DNA from: Planctomycetales bacterium
Lineage (GTDB): Bacteria > Planctomycetota > Planctomycetia > Planctomycetales > Planctomycetaceae
Direction of reading: 5' to 3'
Length of the DNA stretch: 64,000 nucleotides
Assembly (NCBI GenBank): GCA_026400835.1
Contig: JAPLOA010000035.1
Span: forward strand, 62,001 to 126,000
Part shown: positions 34,889 to 43,661 of the stretch, in pieces
Layout: the number at the start of each line of letters is the position of its first letter
Numbering within the stretch: the stretch's first letter is position 1
Made by a program: the position numbers and the translations under genes
Notes under the pieces: generated by a model
Told to the model about the DNA's origin: nothing
Seen by the model: the letters and a program-made list of their open reading frames with translations, nothing else
Databases searched by the model: none

Positions 34889-36013
34889 ATGTCCCTCGGG
34901 CCTGTTGCACAATCTCGTCGACTGACGATGGTGATCACCGAACTTGATGTCGGTGGGGCCGAGAAAGCCTTCGTGCGCGTGGCGATTGGCCTGCAGAATC
35001 TTGGCTGGGATGTGCATGTAGTCAGCTTGCGAGATGCCGGACAACTGACAACTCTGCTGGAAGCTGCCGACATTGAGGTCTCGGCCTTGCAGGCTGGGGG
35101 TCTGCTTGATGTTCGTGCAATCTGGCGACTACGTCGAGAGCTTCTTCGCAGGCCAGCCGATGTGTTGCTGACCTTTCTCCATCAGGCAAATCTGGTGGGG
35201 CGAATCGCAGGTCGTCTCTCGGGCGTACGCCGGATCGTGTGCGGAATCCGCGTCGCTGATCGGCGACTGGTTGTCAGCCTTCCCGAGCGGCTCACAAACG
35301 GCATGGTGCATCGCTATGTGGCCGTGAGCCAATCCGTCGGTGATCTGCATCGGAACATCTGTCAGATTGATGCCGATCGCATGGTGACAATTCCCAATGG
35401 TGTGGATCTGGAAGCCATCGATGCGGCTGTCCCTGCGACTCGCAGCGAGATGGGGTGCGGGCCTGACGATCAAATCATCCTTTGCGTGGGGCGGCTCTCA
35501 AGACAGAAAGCTCCTCTTGATGCACTTGAAGCCTTCCACCTGATGCTTTCAAGTTTTCCCGAACTGAAGCTGCGGGCCAGATTGTTGTTTATCGGTGAAG
35601 GCGAATTGCGGCCGGATCTGCAGCGGCGAGTCGATGAACTCGGACTGCACCACTCAGTACAACTTCCCGGATGGCGCCCCGATGTCTGGAGGCTCATGAA
35701 GTCGGCAAATATTCTGGTGCTGGCATCGCACTGGGAAGGTTTACCCAACGTGATCCTGGAGGCTCAGGCCGCCGGATTGCCGGTTGTAGCCACCGCCGTT
35801 GATGGCAGCCAGGAACTCATTCGAGATCAGCTCACGGGACGACTTGTTCCCCGAGGTGATATCAATGCAATGGCGAACGCTCTGGGTGAAATCCTGCACG
35901 ATAACGCTGTCGCCACTCTGATGTCCCGCACTGCTCGTAACCACGTCGCGGAGCATCATCAATGGAGCACGTGTATTGGTCAGTATGATGAGCTGCTGAC
36001 TAAGCTTTTATGA
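34889..36013 (+). CDS. GT4 family glycosyltransferase
   Basis: A 374-residue GT-B fold glycosyltransferase. The N-terminal acceptor domain starts TMVITELDVGGAEKAFVRVA, the usual GT4 opening. The C-terminal nucleotide-sugar domain has IILCVGRLSRQKAPLDALEAF, LLFIGEGELRPDLQ and the EX7E motif SHWEGLPNVILEAQAAGLPVV. No membrane segment is seen; such enzymes act at the cytoplasmic face in surface-polysaccharide or lipid glycosylation. It starts 29 bases after tdh on the same strand and may be co-transcribed. No other glycan genes are clustered here, so the substrate cannot be guessed. Confidence 0.9.
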   Translation: MSLGPVAQSRRLTMVITELDVGGAEKAFVRVAIGLQNLGWDVHVVSLRDAGQLTTLLEAADIEVSALQAGGLLDVRAIWRLRRELLRRPADVLLTFLHQANLVGRIAGRLSGVRRIVCGIRVADRRLVVSLPERLTNGMVHRYVAVSQSVGDLHRNICQIDADRMVTIPNGVDLEAIDAAVPATRSEMGCGPDDQIILCVGRLSRQKAPLDALEAFHLMLSSFPELKLRARLLFIGEGELRPDLQRRVDELGLHHSVQLPGWRPDVWRLMKSANILVLASHWEGLPNVILEAQAAGLPVVATAVDGSQELIRDQLTGRLVPRGDINAMANALGEILHDNAVATLMSRTARNHVAEHHQWSTCIGQYDELLTKLL

Positions 36014-36235
36014 GACTCCAGGATCGGCTCTCCGCGAATTCTCACGCTCGTTGCAATCGCCCCGACCGGAACAATCTCTGCCGTCTCCCGGAAACCCTCG
36101 GGGCGCCTACCCGTACGGCAAAAAAAGATCACTTAGCCGCAGTGATTTCGATGGCTGCTCAGCATGAGTTGATTTCCATCAACACCTGATGCCCTCTTCC
36201 AATCGTCGACGTCCTTATCCGGTCACGACACAGAC

Positions 36236-36595
36236 ATGAAACTCGAGCATCTGCCACTTTGGAAGCGAATAGCCGTTGGCTACGTTGTCGTTGGAGTTCT
36301 GGTACTGATTCTTTCTCGCCCGGACGAAATGTGAACAGCAACGGATGCGACAGTGAACGGTAACACCCAAATCTTCCATGTCATTCGCGAAGTTGATGCC
36401 GTACATCAGGAGTTTGCCCGAGCTGCAGAAGAACAAAGCCTGGCCACAGAGGATATTTCTCGCTGCGTTCAGGAAAATTCCAGTGCTGCCGATACGGTGA
36501 CCAACATCGTGACAGGGGCCTGCTGTGCGGCGTCTGTGTTTGAGAGCGCAGCGAGTAAGCAGCAGCCTCGCCAGAGAGACTGCTCGGAATCATGA
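36236..36595 (+). pseudogene. Remnant of a methyl-accepting chemotaxis protein
   Basis: ATG 36236 opens a peptide with a typical transducer N-terminus (LPLWKRIAVGYVVVGVLVLIL: short cytoplasmic lead, then a membrane helix). It ends at TGA 36332. In the same frame, 36353-36595 resumes with a signalling-domain fragment: IREVDAVHQEFARAAEEQS, LATEDISRCVQENSSAADTV. The ligand, HAMP and hairpin-tip parts (several hundred codons) are missing. This is an internal deletion plus a nonsense codon. Around it, 36014-36235 and 36596-36846 hold no gene. A small GACGGAG/CTCCGTC hairpin sits at 36605-36623. Confidence 0.72.
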
Positions 36596-36846
36596 TTCAC
36601 CACTGACGGAGTTCGCCTCCGTCGAGCAATGCTCAGGGAAATCACGACTCTATGCGGGGCCGTGTACCGTGACCGAAGGGAAAGCTCGGACCTGCATCCG
36701 GTGCCTAAACACTTGAGCATCAGTTGAAATTCCAATCGCATTGGGGCACAACACGGACTTCCTGACCTGAGACGCTCACGACTGGCAACTGTGTGGTCAT
36801 CGTTGGTGCTTCAGGATGATTCCGCTGCTTCCAATGAGGCCCCGCA

Positions 36847-39573
36847 ATGCAAAGCTGGCCGCGTCTGACGTCTCCCGAATGCCTCGCTGACCTGGATTCG
36901 GTCGAAACTGCGCACACATCTCGTGCTGGTCGCGACAGCTATCATTCGCCGGAGCGATTCTTTCTGTTGATAATGCTCATAGCGTTGGTATTCACCTGTG
37001 TTTCAAGTGCCTGCGCACAGGATCAGGTGCCGGTGAACTTCGATAAAGACATTGCACCGCTCTTCAGAGATCGATGCCTAAGTTGTCATGCGGAATCGCC
37101 GAGCGGCGGGCTCAGTTTGACATCTAAGTCGACATGGCAGCAAGGCGGCGACTCGGGAGCCGCGTTTAATGCAACCGAGCCTGAGAAAAGTTCGCTCTGG
37201 ATCCGCGTCACGGCTGGCCCTGATGAAGACCATCGCATGCCTCCTGAAGGTTCGCGATTGAATTCCGAGCAACTCACCAGATTGAAGCGGTGGCTCTCCG
37301 ACGGCGCTCGTTGGCCGGAGAAATCTGTTCTGCAGTCACCTCAGGCCGCCGCTCGCGAACACTGGGCGTTTAAGGTGGTGAAGGCTCCGCCAGTTCCAAA
37401 CGTCGTCCATGATAATCAAACAAAGAACGAGATTGATGCGTTCATCCTTTCAGGACTTGAGCAACAGAAGATCAGTCCGGCCCCTGAAGCTGATCGCGTC
37501 ACATTGTTGCGGCGAGTGACGCTGGATCTCACAGGACTACCGCCGTCACCTGACCATGTCAGTCGAGTCCTTAACGACTCGGCCCCGGATGCGTACGAGC
37601 GAGAAGTTGATCGGCTATTGTCGCTGCCTGCCTACGGTGAACGATGGGCTCGCCCTTGGCTGGATCTTTGTCACTTTGCCGATACCGACGGTTATCTGAC
37701 GGATCAAAAACGTCCGGTGGCCTGGCGTTATCGTCAGTGGCTGATCGATGCTCTCAACCGCGACTTGCCTTTTGATCAATTTACGATCGAACAATTGGCG
37801 GGCGATCTATTGCCCCAGCCCACTCAGGAACAACTTCTGGCAACGGGATTTCTCCGTAATACGCTCAGCAATCGCGAAGGCGGAGCAGATCTGGAAGAGT
37901 ATCGAGTGGAACAAATCGTGGATCGCACTCGGACTGTCGGAACTGCATGGCTCGGTCTGACGGTGGGATGTTCGCGCTGTCACGATCACAAGTATGATCC
38001 GCTGACTCAGAAAGAATTCTTTCAGCTCTACGCGGTGCTTGATCAGGCCGACGAGGTCAATCTTCCACTGCCGCTGCCCGGCGAACAAGCCGCGTTCGAG
38101 GCGGCCTTCGCAAAGTACCGCGAGAAACGCGACACGCTGGTAGCGTCATTCCAGCCGGGCCTTGATGAACTCCAGAAGCGTTGGGAAGACCGCATGCAGG
38201 AGGCTGTAGTTCATCCCGGCGTTTCCCCGACATGGGATCGTCAATGGGAAGTTCTGGGCCTGATCTGGGGCGGAGAGCTGGGCGAAGGGCAGCTTGAGGG
38301 TTGTGTTATCGCGCAGACTCCGTGGCAACAGAGAACTCAGGATGAAAAAGATCGCCTGCAGGACTACTTTCTGGCTCGAGGATCCATTATTGATGATGCG
38401 AAGTTTGCGGAACTGAAACTCTCCACGCTGGCACCTCAACTGGAAGAACTAAAAAAGTCGGTCCCATGGCCCACACGTGCGCCGACAATGCGACAGGCTC
38501 GACATCCACGACCGGTGCATATTCATACGCGCGGTGACTTTCGAGTTCCCGCCGAACTGGTGCAGGCTGGTATTCCGCGCTGGTTGCCATCGAACATTCA
38601 GGGTCTGGCCAGCGTGTCGGACGATAATGTCCAGCCTGCTCAGCCCGTGGATCGACTCGATCTCGCACGTTGGCTGGTGTCGAAAGAGAATCCGCTTACG
38701 GCGCGAGTCGTGGTGAATCGCATGTGGCAGGAGTTCTTTGGGCACGGTCTCGTGGATCCATCGGATGATTTTGGTCTCCGTGGTCAGAAGCCCAGTCATC
38801 CGGAGTTGCTGGACTGGCTGGCGGCGGAGTTCATGAATCGCGGCTGGAGTGTTAAGCAGATGCATCGCATGATCGTCACGTCAGCGACATATCGTCAATC
38901 TTCTCTTGCAAGGCCCGAGTTAGTTGCGACCGACCCGCAGAACCGGTTGTTGGCTCGACAGATGCCTTTGAGATTTTCATCCGATCAGGTGCGAGATGCA
39001 ATGTTGTACGCCAGTGGTCTTTTAGAAAGCCGTGTTGGCGGACCGAGCGTGTTTCCTCCTCAACCAGAGATCGTCGCAAAAGAAGGATTTTCCAACGTCT
39101 GGAAAACAAGTGAAGGCGCAGATCGGTATCGACGAGGTCTCTACACATGGCTTCAGCGTTTATCTCCTTTCGCACAGAATGTAACGTTTGATGCTCCACC
39201 AGCGAACGCCGGTTGCACACGCCGTGATCGCTCAAACTCTCCTCTGCAGGCACTGACACTGTTGAACGATCCTGTCTTTTTTGAAGCCGCTCAGGCGATG
39301 GCTCGAGCTGCCCTGACCCAGCCTGGTCTTACCGACAGCGAACGTATCCAATGGGTCTTCCGCCGCGCGGTTTCCCGCGATACAACGGATTCAGAAGCAG
39401 AAGTCCTGAATCAGTATCTTGGTGAGCAACGTCGCCTTTTGCGTGAAAATGCAGCGGCAGCCGAACGACTGGCTCCCATTGCGATTGAGAATATGGAGAG
39501 AGCCGAAGTCGCCGCATGGACTGGTCTCTGCAGCGCTGTCTTGAATCTGCACGAATTCATCGTCAGAGAATAA
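36847..39573 (+). CDS. PSD1-DUF1549-DUF1553 cytochrome-like protein
   Basis: A 908-residue exported protein of the planctomycete cytochrome type. The signal is near residues 37-58 (RFFLLIMLIALVFTCVSSACA). PSD1 follows with the haem-binding motif DRCLSCHAESPSGGLSL and the distal MPPEGSRL. DUF1549 comes next (ILSGLEQQKISPAPEADRVTLLRRVTLDLTGLPP), with a second CxxCH (GCSRCHDHKYDPL). Last is DUF1553 (LTARVVVNRMWQEFFGHGLV, RRDRSNSPLQALTLLNDPVF). Its function is unproven; roles in surface polysaccharide handling or electron transfer have been suggested for the family. Unlike most such genes it has no DUF1501 partner downstream. The true start may be later than ATG 36847, since about 36 residues precede the signal. 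Confidence 0.9.
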   Translation: MQSWPRLTSPECLADLDSVETAHTSRAGRDSYHSPERFFLLIMLIALVFTCVSSACAQDQVPVNFDKDIAPLFRDRCLSCHAESPSGGLSLTSKSTWQQGGDSGAAFNATEPEKSSLWIRVTAGPDEDHRMPPEGSRLNSEQLTRLKRWLSDGARWPEKSVLQSPQAAAREHWAFKVVKAPPVPNVVHDNQTKNEIDAFILSGLEQQKISPAPEADRVTLLRRVTLDLTGLPPSPDHVSRVLNDSAPDAYEREVDRLLSLPAYGERWARPWLDLCHFADTDGYLTDQKRPVAWRYRQWLIDALNRDLPFDQFTIEQLAGDLLPQPTQEQLLATGFLRNTLSNREGGADLEEYRVEQIVDRTRTVGTAWLGLTVGCSRCHDHKYDPLTQKEFFQLYAVLDQADEVNLPLPLPGEQAAFEAAFAKYREKRDTLVASFQPGLDELQKRWEDRMQEAVVHPGVSPTWDRQWEVLGLIWGGELGEGQLEGCVIAQTPWQQRTQDEKDRLQDYFLARGSIIDDAKFAELKLSTLAPQLEELKKSVPWPTRAPTMRQARHPRPVHIHTRGDFRVPAELVQAGIPRWLPSNIQGLASVSDDNVQPAQPVDRLDLARWLVSKENPLTARVVVNRMWQEFFGHGLVDPSDDFGLRGQKPSHPELLDWLAAEFMNRGWSVKQMHRMIVTSATYRQSSLARPELVATDPQNRLLARQMPLRFSSDQVRDAMLYASGLLESRVGGPSVFPPQPEIVAKEGFSNVWKTSEGADRYRRGLYTWLQRLSPFAQNVTFDAPPANAGCTRRDRSNSPLQALTLLNDPVFFEAAQAMARAALTQPGLTDSERIQWVFRRAVSRDTTDSEAEVLNQYLGEQRRLLRENAAAAERLAPIAIENMERAEVAAWTGLCSAVLNLHEFIVRE

Positions 39574-39819
39574 TGGCGCACACAGCGACTGAGGCCACTG
39601 GCCCTCGGCCAAATGAATCGGACGGGAAAATCGCAGCTCCGGCCGATTCTGCCGGTGTTTATCGAGTGTTTCCTGATTTTCGAGTAATCCGCAACTTTTG
39701 ATTCTGACGTCGGAGGAACATGTATTGACGCGTTTTGAGAATCGTCATACTGTCCTCCTCGTTGCGACTGAGTGGTCAAAAACTGACCGGCAAAGAAGTA
39801 ACAAGTACAACCAATCGCC

Positions 39820-39879
39820 CCCGGAAGCAGCTAGAGTCCTCCGCCCCCCCTGGGATTCGCTGCTTCCGGGATTTTTTTT
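39820..39879 (+). terminator. Intrinsic terminator after the PSD1 gene
   Basis: A perfect 12-bp stem (39820-39831 CCCGGAAGCAGC with 39859-39870) with a 27-base loop is followed by eight T. It lies 247 bases past the PSD1 stop and just before the convergent kinase gene's end. A small GGTCA/TGACC hairpin sits upstream at 39774-39788. The interval 39574-39819 has no gene and could hold a short RNA. Confidence 0.75.
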
Positions 39880-39993
39880 GCCCGCAACGAATTTTGCGCG
39901 TAGCGATTTTTGGCTGCAACGAAGTATAAGGCGATCCAGTGAAGGTTGTCCCGGAACCCCGGCTCGCACCTTCCAGCTTTGCACCGTCTTCGA

Positions 39994-42162
39994 TTATTCA
40001 GCGGCATGCACTTTCAGCGAATTCGTCCGGCCGAATGCTCGCCATACGAAGAACCAAACCATGGCCATCATGGCAACAGCAATCAGAACAGCCAGCCACG
40101 CCTGACGACTTGCGCGATCGGCCATCGTTTGCACAGGCTGAAGAGCTGCGTCCCGACGCTCCTGAACAATCACCAGCCAGCCCGTACCTTCGACCGGAGC
40201 CAGCGCCGCGATCCATTCACCCGCGTAGGATGAGGAATTTGCATCCAGTAACTGCCCTACCGGATCCAGGTAGACTGGCAGTTTGACAACTTTCCGAACG
40301 GCTACGTCTCTTGTTGCCAGTTCTTCACGTATTCTCAGCACGGTTTCGTTGCTCATCGTCAGCTTCTCAAGAACTTCCACGTCCTGAGATTTCCGTTCGG
40401 CTGACTTCACGAACTCTTCGGTCAAATATGGATGGTCCAGCAACCGAAGGTTTTCCGATTCACGAAACTCCGCCAGCGCGATGATGCGTTTCACGCTGTC
40501 GTCATCTTTATCCTGAATACGACGCCCCAGACGAGACTGCAGATCTCCCAGGTTGGCCGTTCGAGCAAACACGCCGATCACTTCGCCAGCAGAGTTGCGC
40601 ACAGGAACACTTAACGCGACAGTCTGCCGATCCGTTGTAGTGCTTTTGTAAGCAACACTGACGTGACGAGTCGTCAGAGGTTGCACATCCTGCGGAATCT
40701 GATCTTCGGGATAGTCAAGACCTCGCCCGTGAAAATAGTCGCGATAGCGAAACGCCTTGGCCAGCGTCAATGAGCTGTATTCACGCCGCCAGATCTGGAC
40801 GCCATCGGCGTTGGTCAGAAACCAGCTTGTGTCCTGTTCGTAATGGCGTCGAGCATTAGCCGCCTGACTGCGTTCCCACGCGGCATCCAGTTGCCGCATC
40901 CAGTTCAGCCTTGCATCGTCCTCCGCGGTGAGCGGCATTCCTTCACTCGCGGCCGACACAAGGGCGACGACATCATCGCTGCTCTGCTGAAACATCAACT
41001 CGAGCGATGAAGACAACCGAGGATCGGCGATTATGTTTTCCAGTTCATCAAGGCGATCATTGAGCTCATCTTCCAGACCAGCCGCCTGCAGTCGCGCAGA
41101 CAAAGCATCACTTTCCAGAGCGCGGTCGGTGATCTGTTGTTCGGTAACGTGCAGATTTCGGGTCAGCGCGTTGACGAAAATCGGCACCATCGCAGCCATC
41201 AACAGCACCGGTGCGACAACTCCCAGCATCAGGAGCGGGCGACGTGTTCGCTGACGATCGCGCGCATCCATTTCATCACGCACTGCCTGAGCATTCGGAA
41301 GGCGATCGCCCGGAGCCACGGCGAGACACCGCTCTATGATTTCAGCCAGCCTGCGATCCACCCCTCGAACTGCTCGATGTCCGGAAGGAACTCCGGACGA
41401 ATGAATAATCTGCTGATAAGTTTTCAGGCGTTGATCCAGCGTCTCGGCTTTCTCCAGACGCCTTTGAGTCGCCTCGTTACGATGCGGCGGATCGCCAGTC
41501 AACATATGATACAAAAGTGCGCCGACCGCATACACATCCCATCGCGCATCGGGCAATGCCTCCAGATCGGCCTGCTCCGGAGCCATATAATACAACGTCC
41601 CCAGTGCCGGACTTTGCTCATGAGACATTCGCGACTGGCCAAAGTCACACAGGCGCGCATGGAGTTGATTGTCCAGCAGTACGTTGTCCGGCTTGAGATC
41701 GCAATGCAGAACTCCTGCACCATGAGCATCGATCAGTGCACTGCAAATTTCGCGAGTAATCCGGATAGCTTCTTCAACGCTGATGCGGCCGCGAGCCAGA
41801 AAATTTCCAAGAGAACCGTTTTCGACATACTCCATCACAAAGTAAGGTGGTTCAGCGTTCCAGCCAACATCCAGCAAACGTACGATGTTCCGAGAGGTAT
41901 AGACCGCCGCGAGCTTTTCGACTTCGCGGCTGAGCATTGACCAGTTGAGTCCTCGCCGATGAGGATAGAACTTGACCGCAACCATGCGGCCCGTGCGATC
42001 TTCGCGAGCCAACCAGACGGTTCCGTAGGCTCCGGTCCCCAGTCGACGAACGATGGAGTAGCCTTCGATTTCCGCCGGGGCCTTGTTCGCCTGGAGGCTC
42101 AGCCGCCGCGACCGTTCCCGATCGTCGTCATTCTGGATCTCGGTATTGCCGTTGTCCGTCAC
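39994..42162 (-). CDS. Transmembrane Ser/Thr kinase with sensor-like ectodomain
   Basis: A protein of about 722 residues. A Hanks-type kinase occupies residues about 33-300: VRRLGTGAYGTVWLA, VAVKFYP lysine (about 64), HCDLKPDNVLL with catalytic Asp (about 155), CDFGQSRM and YMAPEQADLE. Two membrane helices follow: PLLMLGVVAPVLLMAAMVPIF (near 310-330) and AWLAVLIAVAMMAMVWFFVW near the C-terminus. Between them is a ~350-residue extracytoplasmic region with PDC/Cache-like features (SWFLTNADGVQIWRR, FRYRDYFHGRGLDY, GEVIGVFARTANLGDLQSRL). A short cytoplasmic tail ends the protein. I chose GTG 42162 because it overlaps the zinc-ribbon gene's stop (GTGA); GTG 42180 is an alternative. Confidence 0.85.
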   Translation of the reverse strand: MTDNGNTEIQNDDDRERSRRLSLQANKAPAEIEGYSIVRRLGTGAYGTVWLAREDRTGRMVAVKFYPHRRGLNWSMLSREVEKLAAVYTSRNIVRLLDVGWNAEPPYFVMEYVENGSLGNFLARGRISVEEAIRITREICSALIDAHGAGVLHCDLKPDNVLLDNQLHARLCDFGQSRMSHEQSPALGTLYYMAPEQADLEALPDARWDVYAVGALLYHMLTGDPPHRNEATQRRLEKAETLDQRLKTYQQIIHSSGVPSGHRAVRGVDRRLAEIIERCLAVAPGDRLPNAQAVRDEMDARDRQRTRRPLLMLGVVAPVLLMAAMVPIFVNALTRNLHVTEQQITDRALESDALSARLQAAGLEDELNDRLDELENIIADPRLSSSLELMFQQSSDDVVALVSAASEGMPLTAEDDARLNWMRQLDAAWERSQAANARRHYEQDTSWFLTNADGVQIWRREYSSLTLAKAFRYRDYFHGRGLDYPEDQIPQDVQPLTTRHVSVAYKSTTTDRQTVALSVPVRNSAGEVIGVFARTANLGDLQSRLGRRIQDKDDDSVKRIIALAEFRESENLRLLDHPYLTEEFVKSAERKSQDVEVLEKLTMSNETVLRIREELATRDVAVRKVVKLPVYLDPVGQLLDANSSSYAGEWIAALAPVEGTGWLVIVQERRDAALQPVQTMADRASRQAWLAVLIAVAMMAMVWFFVWRAFGRTNSLKVHAAE

Positions 42163-42494
42163 TGATAAATACTCGTCCACTGATTGCAATAGTTGCAGCG
42201 GACTCGACCGTCCGGTGAAAGTTCGGCCGTGCTGTCGACGGTGGCTCCACACCCACGACACTTAAAAGCAGGTGAACCCGGTGGTTGTTGAGCGAGCAGT
42301 TCCAAAGCCTTCCGCTTCTTCTCCACGTGGGCCGCCTGCCCGGCTTCGAGCTGATGCTGCCCCGCATCTTTCAACGCGCGATTGAACAGCCGGAAGACAT
42401 TGAAGAATACGAATCCCGATGTGCCCAGCGTAAAGAGGACAAAGAGCCCAAAGATCACTCCGAAAACAATCAACAGGATGTTCATACTGACCAT
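42159..42494 (-). CDS. Small membrane protein with zinc ribbon
   Basis: A 111-residue protein. One membrane helix lies near the N-terminus (ILLIVFGVIFGLFVLFTLGTSG), then a charged coiled-coil-like stretch. A C-terminal zinc ribbon carries two CxxC knuckles (CRGCGATV and CNYCNQW, about 20 residues apart). It lies directly upstream of the membrane Ser/Thr kinase and overlaps its start, so the two are translationally coupled. It may be a partner or substrate of that kinase. Start ATG 42494 has GGTGG just upstream; ATG 42485 is also possible. Confidence 0.8.
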   Translation of the reverse strand: MVSMNILLIVFGVIFGLFVLFTLGTSGFVFFNVFRLFNRALKDAGQHQLEAGQAAHVEKKRKALELLAQQPPGSPAFKCRGCGATVDSTAELSPDGRVRCNYCNQWTSIYQ

Positions 42495-42784
42495 ATCACC
42501 ACCCGTGCCTTCCTCGCATTCTCCTGCCCAAATCGCGTTGCAATTATAGAACGCTCTTTGCAGGAGATTCGTCTTCCATGCAGATTCTTCGATCTGAATC
42601 TGCTGCGCCGTGTCTATGATCTCAGAATCCGGTCAAAATTGCACTCGGAATTGCGTGTTTGAGAATTCATGGGTTCATGACTTCTTCAGTCAAGGGTGTT
42701 CATCGCGTCTCGGCATTGCTAAAACGCTGCGGACCGGGAAGAGTTGAAACCTGGCTGTTAGCCGTAATCAATTACCCCGGTGCA

Positions 42785-42810
42785 CAGGTGCGGCCATGGG
42801 GCCGCGCCTG
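42785..42810 (+). promoter_or_regulatory. GC-rich hairpin before the aldolase gene
   Basis: CAGGTGCGGCC (42785-42795) pairs with GGCCGCGCCTG (42800-42810) over 11 bp, one of them a G-T wobble, around a 4-base loop. It ends 31 bases before ATG 42842. It could be the end of an upstream transcript or a leader structure. The remaining spacer 42495-42784 shows no gene. Confidence 0.5.
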
Positions 42811-42841
42811 ACCTGAAACTTCAAGTATCTGGATTTGAGCC

Positions 42842-43603
42842 ATGAACTGGATTGATCGCAATCGGCTGTCGTCAGAAGTGTTGGCCGGAACGTTTTTGAA
42901 TCTGGGATCATCAGTCGCCGTGGAAATTGCGGTTTCGGCCGGATTTGATTGGGTACTGCTGGATCTTGAACATGGTTCAGGCAGCCTGACGGAACTCCGC
43001 AGTCAACTCCTGGCGACTCGCGGATCATCTGCGGCACCGATCGTGCGAATTCCTTCAATCGACGCCGACATGGTCAAATTCGTGATGGACAGCGGCGCAG
43101 CGGGAGTCATGTTTCCCTATGTGCCGGATGCCACTGAAGCAACTCGAGCGGTGAGCATCATGAAGTATCCACCGACCGGTATCCGCGGGGTTGCTCAGGT
43201 GATACGAGCCACAGACTACGGGCGAAACTGGAAGGGTTATCTCAACGAGGCCAATGAACGATCTCTGGTTGTCGTGCAGATCGAAACTCCGGAAGCAGCC
43301 GATCAGGCGGAATCGATGGCAGCCGTTCCGGGAGTTGATGTCCTGTTCGTTGGGCCGATGGATCTGTCCGTGAATCTTGGACACCCTGGTGATTTTTCTC
43401 AGCCCCGATTTCTGCAGCATCTGAAAAATGTCGTCTCTGCTTGTGAGAAGCACGGCAAGACCGCCGGAATCCTGTCTCGTCCGGAACTGGTTGATCAACA
43501 CAAATCGATGGGCTTCAGATTTCTTGCACTCGGCTCAGACTCGGGGGCGATCGTGCAGGGAATGAACAATAATCTCGCGGCCATTCGAAAACCAATTGTT
43601 TGA
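42842..43603 (+). CDS. HpcH/HpaI family aldolase
   Basis: A 253-residue class II (metal-dependent) aldolase of the HpcH/HpaI family, which cleaves or forms 4-hydroxy-2-oxo acids using pyruvate. Family landmarks are AGFDWVLLDLEHGSGSL, VRIPSIDADMVKFVMDSGAAGVMFPYV, VVVQIETPEAADQ (metal-binding Glu) and VDVLFVGPMDLSVNLG (metal-binding Asp). The length is typical. The precise substrate cannot be told from sequence; 2-keto-3-deoxyglucarate or similar sugar-acid aldols are common in this family. It is convergent with the NHL propeller gene, with a shared hairpin between. Confidence 0.88.
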   Translation: MNWIDRNRLSSEVLAGTFLNLGSSVAVEIAVSAGFDWVLLDLEHGSGSLTELRSQLLATRGSSAAPIVRIPSIDADMVKFVMDSGAAGVMFPYVPDATEATRAVSIMKYPPTGIRGVAQVIRATDYGRNWKGYLNEANERSLVVVQIETPEAADQAESMAAVPGVDVLFVGPMDLSVNLGHPGDFSQPRFLQHLKNVVSACEKHGKTAGILSRPELVDQHKSMGFRFLALGSDSGAIVQGMNNNLAAIRKPIV

Positions 43604-43623
43604 ATAGTCGGCTCGCAAGAATA

Positions 43624-43649
43624 CAGGACGGCCTGCAAAGACCGTCCTG
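43624..43649. terminator. Hairpin between convergent genes
   Basis: CAGGACGG (43624-43631) and CCGTCCTG (43642-43649) form a perfect 8-bp stem with a 10-base loop between the aldolase stop (43603) and the propeller stop (43662). It has no T-run, so a bidirectional terminator is likely but unproven. Confidence 0.55.
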
Positions 43650-43661
43650 CTGATGACACCA

